Shown here in pieces: positions 5,647-8,057 of a stretch of DNA of 8,057 nt. Below the pieces are notes generated by a model that saw nothing but the letters and a program-made list of their open reading frames with translations, made no database searches and was not told where the DNA came from. The stretch spans positions 1 through 8,057 of the forward strand of contig DAHXMQ010000190.1 in assembly GCA_027371625.1 (NCBI GenBank). Direction: 5' to 3'. Every line of letters begins with the position of its first letter. The first letter of the stretch is position 1. Source of the stretch: Candidatus Methanoperedentaceae archaeon. Its GTDB lineage: Archaea; Halobacteriota; Methanosarcinia; Methanosarcinales; Methanoperedenaceae. Both the position numbers and the translations under genes were made by a program.

Positions 5647-6029
5647 AAAATCCATTGGGCACACTGCCCCGGGGGTCTAAAATTTTCATCGATGCCAACA
5701 TATTTCTTTACAGCATTTTTGGGCACCCAACGTTAAAGCCACAGTGCAAAGAGTTCTTGCTCAAGATAGAAAATGAAATATACGAATCTATTGTCTCAAG
5801 CCTATCAATGACATGGAGAGATTACACAGACATAAAGAAATATCCAATCGCTACTCTTTGCATCGATGAAAATATAATGGATATGGCGGTTGAAATCTCT
5901 AAAAAATACGGACTTTTAATATCGGATTCAGTACATGTCGCCGTAATGAACAGCAATAGTATCATAAACATAGCCTCCAATGATGCTGATTTTGAGAGAG
6001 TTAAGGGAATTAAAGTATGGAGCCCCTAA
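5637..6029 (+). CDS. PIN-domain VapC-type toxin, probably missing its central catalytic segment
   Basis: A 130-residue PIN nuclease homologue, presumed to act on RNA as VapC toxins do. Visible features are the first metal-binding Asp in KIFIDANIFLYS (D19), the helix start SDSVHVAVM (D97, H100) and the distal SNDADFERV (D116/D118), ending KVWSP. Archaeal relatives I recall are about 150-160 residues and carry S-S-x-x-x-x-E between these blocks, followed by two helices. Here SSLSM (54-58) runs straight into TWRDYTDIKKYP, so the conserved Glu and roughly 25-40 residues seem to have been deleted in frame. Catalysis may therefore be lost; the antitoxin-binding surface may remain. The start could be ATG 5637 or GTG 5643, the latter 7 nt after GAGG. 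It overlaps the AbrB gene by 10 nt. Confidence 0.8.
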   Translation: MDVKNPLGTLPRGSKIFIDANIFLYSIFGHPTLKPQCKEFLLKIENEIYESIVSSLSMTWRDYTDIKKYPIATLCIDENIMDMAVEISKKYGLLISDSVHVAVMNSNSIINIASNDADFERVKGIKVWSP

Positions 6030-6057
6030 TTCATGAAGATGCATTAATAATAATCAC

Positions 6058-6074
6058 TGTGAGCATAAGCTGAA
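6058..6074 (+). repeat. 17-bp direct repeat, right copy
   Basis: Identical to bases 5355-5371 (TGTGAGCATAAGCTGAA), 703 bp downstream and 28 bp after the PIN toxin stop. It is non-coding here but still reads V-S-I-S-stop in one frame, exactly as at the end of the sixth pilin-like gene. This suggests it was once, or was copied from, that gene's terminus. Confidence 0.9.
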
Positions 6075-6097
6075 ACTTTCGTTATCCCTCCATCAAC

Positions 6098-6106
6098 TTT
6101 TTATAC
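6098..6106 (+). promoter_or_regulatory. Possible TATA box of the RHH antitoxin gene
   Basis: TTTTTATAC is the best TATA-like element between the PIN toxin and the next gene. A transcription start about 26 nt downstream would fall near 6128, leaving a leader that still contains the GAGGT ribosome binding site at 6134-6138. Confidence 0.4.
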
Positions 6107-6145
6107 TCTCGTTGCTAATTCTATCAATAATAAGAGGTTAATATA

Positions 6146-6373
6146 TTGACAACAGTTACTGTAAATTTCAAGGGCACGCAGGAGAAAATTCTTAAAGAGA
6201 TGGTAGGTTTAGGAATCGTCAAGACCAAAGCTGAAGCCCTTCGGCTGGCACTTATGAACTTCGCCCTTACTACTGGAATTCTATCAAAAGAGAAAATCCT
6301 TTCGGATATACACAAACGAGCAAAATCTATTCAGGTAAGTGAGGTTGATGTTCTATTAAAGAAAAGGACTTAG
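6146..6373 (+). CDS. Ribbon-helix-helix antitoxin-like protein without an intact toxin partner
   Basis: A 75-residue protein starting with TTG. GAGGT at 6134-6138, 7 nt upstream, decides this start, and no in-frame ATG exists before residue 19. The N-terminal strand TTVTVNF, helix KILKEMVGLG and helix KTKAEALRLALMNFALTTG form an RHH dimerisation and DNA-binding fold typical of archaeal antitoxins. The C-terminal tail (SEVDVLLKKRT) would bind a toxin. No complete toxin follows: the DNA just after and overlapping the 3' end has only a short PIN-like scrap in another frame, and the last residues may be an artefact of a deletion that fused the antitoxin end to toxin remains. It may be an orphan antitoxin or a stand-alone regulator. 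Confidence 0.75.
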   Translation: MTTVTVNFKGTQEKILKEMVGLGIVKTKAEALRLALMNFALTTGILSKEKILSDIHKRAKSIQVSEVDVLLKKRT

Positions 6374-6411
6374 AACATCTGGCAACGGCTCGCTCTCTGG
6401 GAATATTATGA
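6349..6411 (+). pseudogene. Possible C-terminal remnant of a PIN-domain toxin
   Basis: In the frame +1 to the RHH gene, bases 6352-6408 read SIKEKDLEHLATARSLGIL before a TGA. The D-x-x-HLATA pattern is typical of the helix carrying the third acidic residue of PIN nucleases. It has no start, overlaps the RHH 3' end and stops before the expected final D-x-D-F motif. A toxin gene deleted down to this scrap would explain why the RHH antitoxin lacks a partner. The match is short and could be chance. Confidence 0.3.
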
Positions 6412-6679
6412 GTTCGTATATTGAAAATGAAGTTCTGGCAGAATTTAGATATATTGCCAAGCCATTGATAAACTCGGTGTGAAATACCAGTTAACGCCTA
6501 TGGGCACTGTGCTTGAAGTGGCATCCATCGACGATGCTTTTAGTGCAGTAAAAGCAGCCCACGAGGTGCTTGTCAAAAGCGGTGTAAAAAGGGTGGTAAC
6601 ACATCTTACCATCGATGACAGAAGAGACAATCCGAAAGGAATGATGGAGAAAATGGAAGCTGTAAAACGGAAGCTTTAG
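6408..6679 (+). pseudogene. DUF77/MTH1187-type thiamine-binding protein, frameshifted and 5'-damaged
   Basis: From the codon at 6461 the + frame reads AIDKLGVKYQLTPMGTVLE...VKRVVTHLTIDDRRDNPKGMMEKMEAVKRKL, a good match to the MTH1187/YqgV (COG0011) family of small ferredoxin-like thiamine-binding proteins. Upstream that frame hits TAG at 6446-6448, while EFRYIAK, the family's expected preceding residues, lies in another frame ending at 6461. One missing base there (or a net 10-nt loss, as the helix is also about 3 residues short) restores continuity. Even then the first beta-strand (a VIAE-x-S-x-xPxGT-like start) is absent, replaced by unrelated MSSYIENEVLA from ATG 6408. A 66-residue product from GTG 6479 is possible but would lack a third of the fold. 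The stop overlaps the convergent hydrolase gene by 4 nt. Confidence 0.75.
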
Positions 6680-7449
6680 AACCATTTCTTGGTTATTTCC
6701 TCAAAATTTATGCTCATGCCATCGTATGCAGCCCTGACATCCACGCCTGTTTTTTCTGAAATGTTCCTTGCCTGAAGCTCAGGGGAGGATTTCAATACCT
6801 GTAAGCCAAAATGTGTCAGTATGGCAAGCTTCGGCTTTATCTCATTGATCAATGTCGCTGCATCATCCATATTGAGATGGCGGATTCTCTTATCAGTCTT
6901 CATCCTCACCACGTTAATTATCAGGAAATCAACACCCCTGTAAGTCCCAGCAAGTTCAGGGAAATATTCAGTGTCAGGTATGTAGCCGAGTTTTCCTGAG
7001 CCGAATTTGTAGATCATCCCGTATGTCTCAACAGGGTGCATATGCTGTATCGGGAAATCGATTTTGACGCTTCCAAGCGCTATTTCCATATCCTTTTTTA
7101 TTTCCGTTATCTCAACAAAAGGTCTTACGTACTGGAGCACCACAGGGTCTGAATTCAGGCAATCGGACGGGACAATCAGCCTTCCACGGGGCTGGAAACC
7201 TCCCATGGTCATCGCTTCTATCATGACATTGACGTCGTTGGAATGGTCGATATGCCTGTGGGAGAGTACAATGGCATCAAGGTTTCTCGGCTTGAGGCGA
7301 AGCTGGTGAACCATGACGAGCGAACCTGGACCAGGGTCCTGCAACATATTCACCTCGTTTAGTTTGAGCCAGAAGCCCCCGCTCCTGCGCAACTGGTTGA
7401 GCACCACCATCCTTCCGCCACCAGTTCCAAGGAAAGTTACACTCGACAC
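6676..7449 (-). CDS. Metallo-beta-lactamase-fold hydrolase (RNase Z / PhnP-like group)
   Basis: A 257-residue cytoplasmic protein without signal peptide or membrane helix. It has the full metal-binding set of the MBL fold: N-terminal TFLGTGGGRM, then SHRHIDHSND (H64, H66, D68, H69), QHMHP (H136/H138), IPDTEYFPE (D159) and LTHFG (H213). Its layout, with the GTGG opening and PDT motif, is like the COG1234/COG1235 phosphodiesterase and RNase Z-like groups, but the substrate cannot be told from sequence. GTG at 7449 is the only usable start, as an in-frame stop lies two codons upstream. A TATA-like GTATAAG centred about 24 nt upstream suggests a leaderless mRNA. It is transcribed divergently from moeA, and its stop overlaps the tail of the DUF77 remnant. 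Confidence 0.88.
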   Translation of the reverse strand: MSSVTFLGTGGGRMVVLNQLRRSGGFWLKLNEVNMLQDPGPGSLVMVHQLRLKPRNLDAIVLSHRHIDHSNDVNVMIEAMTMGGFQPRGRLIVPSDCLNSDPVVLQYVRPFVEITEIKKDMEIALGSVKIDFPIQHMHPVETYGMIYKFGSGKLGYIPDTEYFPELAGTYRGVDFLIINVVRMKTDKRIRHLNMDDAATLINEIKPKLAILTHFGLQVLKSSPELQARNISEKTGVDVRAAYDGMSINFEEITKKWF

Positions 7450-7465
7450 ATATCATTAAAATGCA

Positions 7466-7486
7466 GAACTTATACAAAAAAATATC
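7466..7486. promoter_or_regulatory. Shared divergent promoter region between the MBL hydrolase and moeA
   Basis: The 55-bp gap has an AT-rich core. On the minus strand, GTATAAG lies about 24 nt before the hydrolase GTG. On the plus strand, TTATACAAAAAAATAT lies 19-36 nt before the moeA ATG. Both distances fit archaeal TATA boxes for leaderless or near-leaderless transcripts, and neither gene has a strong Shine-Dalgarno sequence. The two promoters would overlap and could compete. Confidence 0.45.
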
Positions 7487-7504
7487 TCCGATGGATTCGT
7501 GGTA

Positions 7505-8057
7505 ATGGTTGTGAGAGAATTCAGAAAACTCGTTACAGTTGATGAGGCAAAGAGCGTAATCCGGAGCCTCAAAGTCGATACACGTATAACCGAGGTTGAG
7601 CTTGAGAACGCTATGGGATGCGCTCTTGCGGAGGATGTCGTTTCTTCGGTGGATGTGCCTCCTTTTAACAGGGCTTCGATGGATGGCTATGCGGTTTGTG
7701 CCGCAGATACCTATGCAGCGAGGGAGGATAGAACTGTACAGCTTGCCCTGGCTGGTTCGATAGCGGCTGGAATAAATCCTGAGCTTCGCATAAAGAGAGG
7801 CGAAGCTTGCGAGATCGCAACGGGCGCAGTAATGCCTGAAGGGGCTGATGCTGTGGTGATGGTTGAATACACAAGCGTTGACAAAGAGCTTCATGTCAGG
7901 CGTCCCGTATCAATCAATGAAAACGTAATGTCAGCAGGCTCCGACATTATGATAGGGGAGAGGGTTTTGAAAAAGGGGACGCTTCTCGCTTCGCGAGAAA
8001 TAGGTGTTCTCGCAGCCATCGGCAAAAGAAAGGTCAATATTTATGGATTGAATGTCG
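7505..8057 (+). CDS. moeA: Molybdopterin molybdenumtransferase MoeA, N-terminal part (runs off the window)
   Basis: The first 184 codons, open at the window end; the family is usually about 400 residues. MoeA inserts molybdate (or tungstate in some archaeal paralogues) into adenylylated molybdopterin in the last step of molybdenum cofactor synthesis. Recognisable blocks are TVDEAKSVI near the start, VPPFNRASMDGYAV (51-64, with the conserved MDGYA active-site segment), ATGAVMPEGADAVVMVE (105-121), and NVMSAGSDIMIGERVLKKGT (140-159), where GSD replaces the commoner GED. After these, REIGVLAAIG (164-173) leads into the MogA-like third domain. The start is ATG 7505 (GTG 7511 is possible); it lacks a clear Shine-Dalgarno sequence and lies under the shared promoter with the divergent hydrolase. 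Archaea often have two moeA paralogues, and the substrate cannot be decided here. Confidence 0.93.
   Translation, partial: MVVREFRKLVTVDEAKSVIRSLKVDTRITEVELENAMGCALAEDVVSSVDVPPFNRASMDGYAVCAADTYAAREDRTVQLALAGSIAAGINPELRIKRGEACEIATGAVMPEGADAVVMVEYTSVDKELHVRRPVSINENVMSAGSDIMIGERVLKKGTLLASREIGVLAAIGKRKVNIYGLNV

Noticed and set aside
7277..7894. 205-residue open frame on the minus strand over the moeA start
   Set aside because: It lies opposite the well-conserved moeA coding sequence and overlaps the hydrolase start, and its translation is Cys/Arg/His/Ser-rich without any family motif. It is a shadow of moeA.

Overview
The window is archaeal, most likely from a euryarchaeon of the Methanosarcinales / Methanoperedenaceae neighbourhood. 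The evidence is an EF-1A to ribosomal protein S10 gene order, TATA-type promoters with apparently leaderless starts, many AGG/AGA arginine codons, GTG/TTG starts and pilin-like proteins rich in N-glycosylation sequons. The lineage is inferred from gene content; no marker gene fixes it.

Layout. (1) 1-658: the 3' end of the EF-1A gene followed 2 nt later by rps10, the tail of the usual str operon. The first 105 bases are a perfect inverted copy of bases 342-446, so the sequence upstream of about base 102 is not EF-1A; this looks like a chimeric or folded-back contig end. (2) 769-5370: six tightly coupled genes, all on the + strand, each encoding a short N-terminal head, one pilin-like hydrophobic helix and a long sequon-rich extracellular domain. 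They overlap by a few bases or are 4 nt apart, so they form one operon, and the last two are tandem paralogues. No pilus ATPase, platform protein or prepilin peptidase is present in the window. I believe the set matches families known from haloarchaea only as DUFs next to pilin genes, and it is the best candidate here for a poorly described surface system. (3) 5425-6679: a small island of mobile defence-type genes and debris: an AbrB-type antitoxin with a PIN toxin that appears to have lost its central catalytic glutamate, flanked by 17-bp direct repeats; then a ribbon-helix-helix antitoxin without an intact toxin, followed by a possible scrap of a PIN gene and a frameshifted, N-terminally damaged DUF77/MTH1187 thiamine-binding-type gene. 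(4) 6676-8057: a metallo-beta-lactamase-fold hydrolase on the minus strand and, divergent from it, the first 184 codons of a molybdopterin molybdenumtransferase (moeA). The two share a 55-bp intergenic promoter region.

The housekeeping ends (EF-1A/S10 and MBL/MoeA) look chromosomal. The middle is accessory: a surface-appendage-like operon whose 3' boundary has been a landing site for toxin-antitoxin modules. No RNA gene, CRISPR array, transposase or origin was found, and no stretch over 300 bases lacks a gene.
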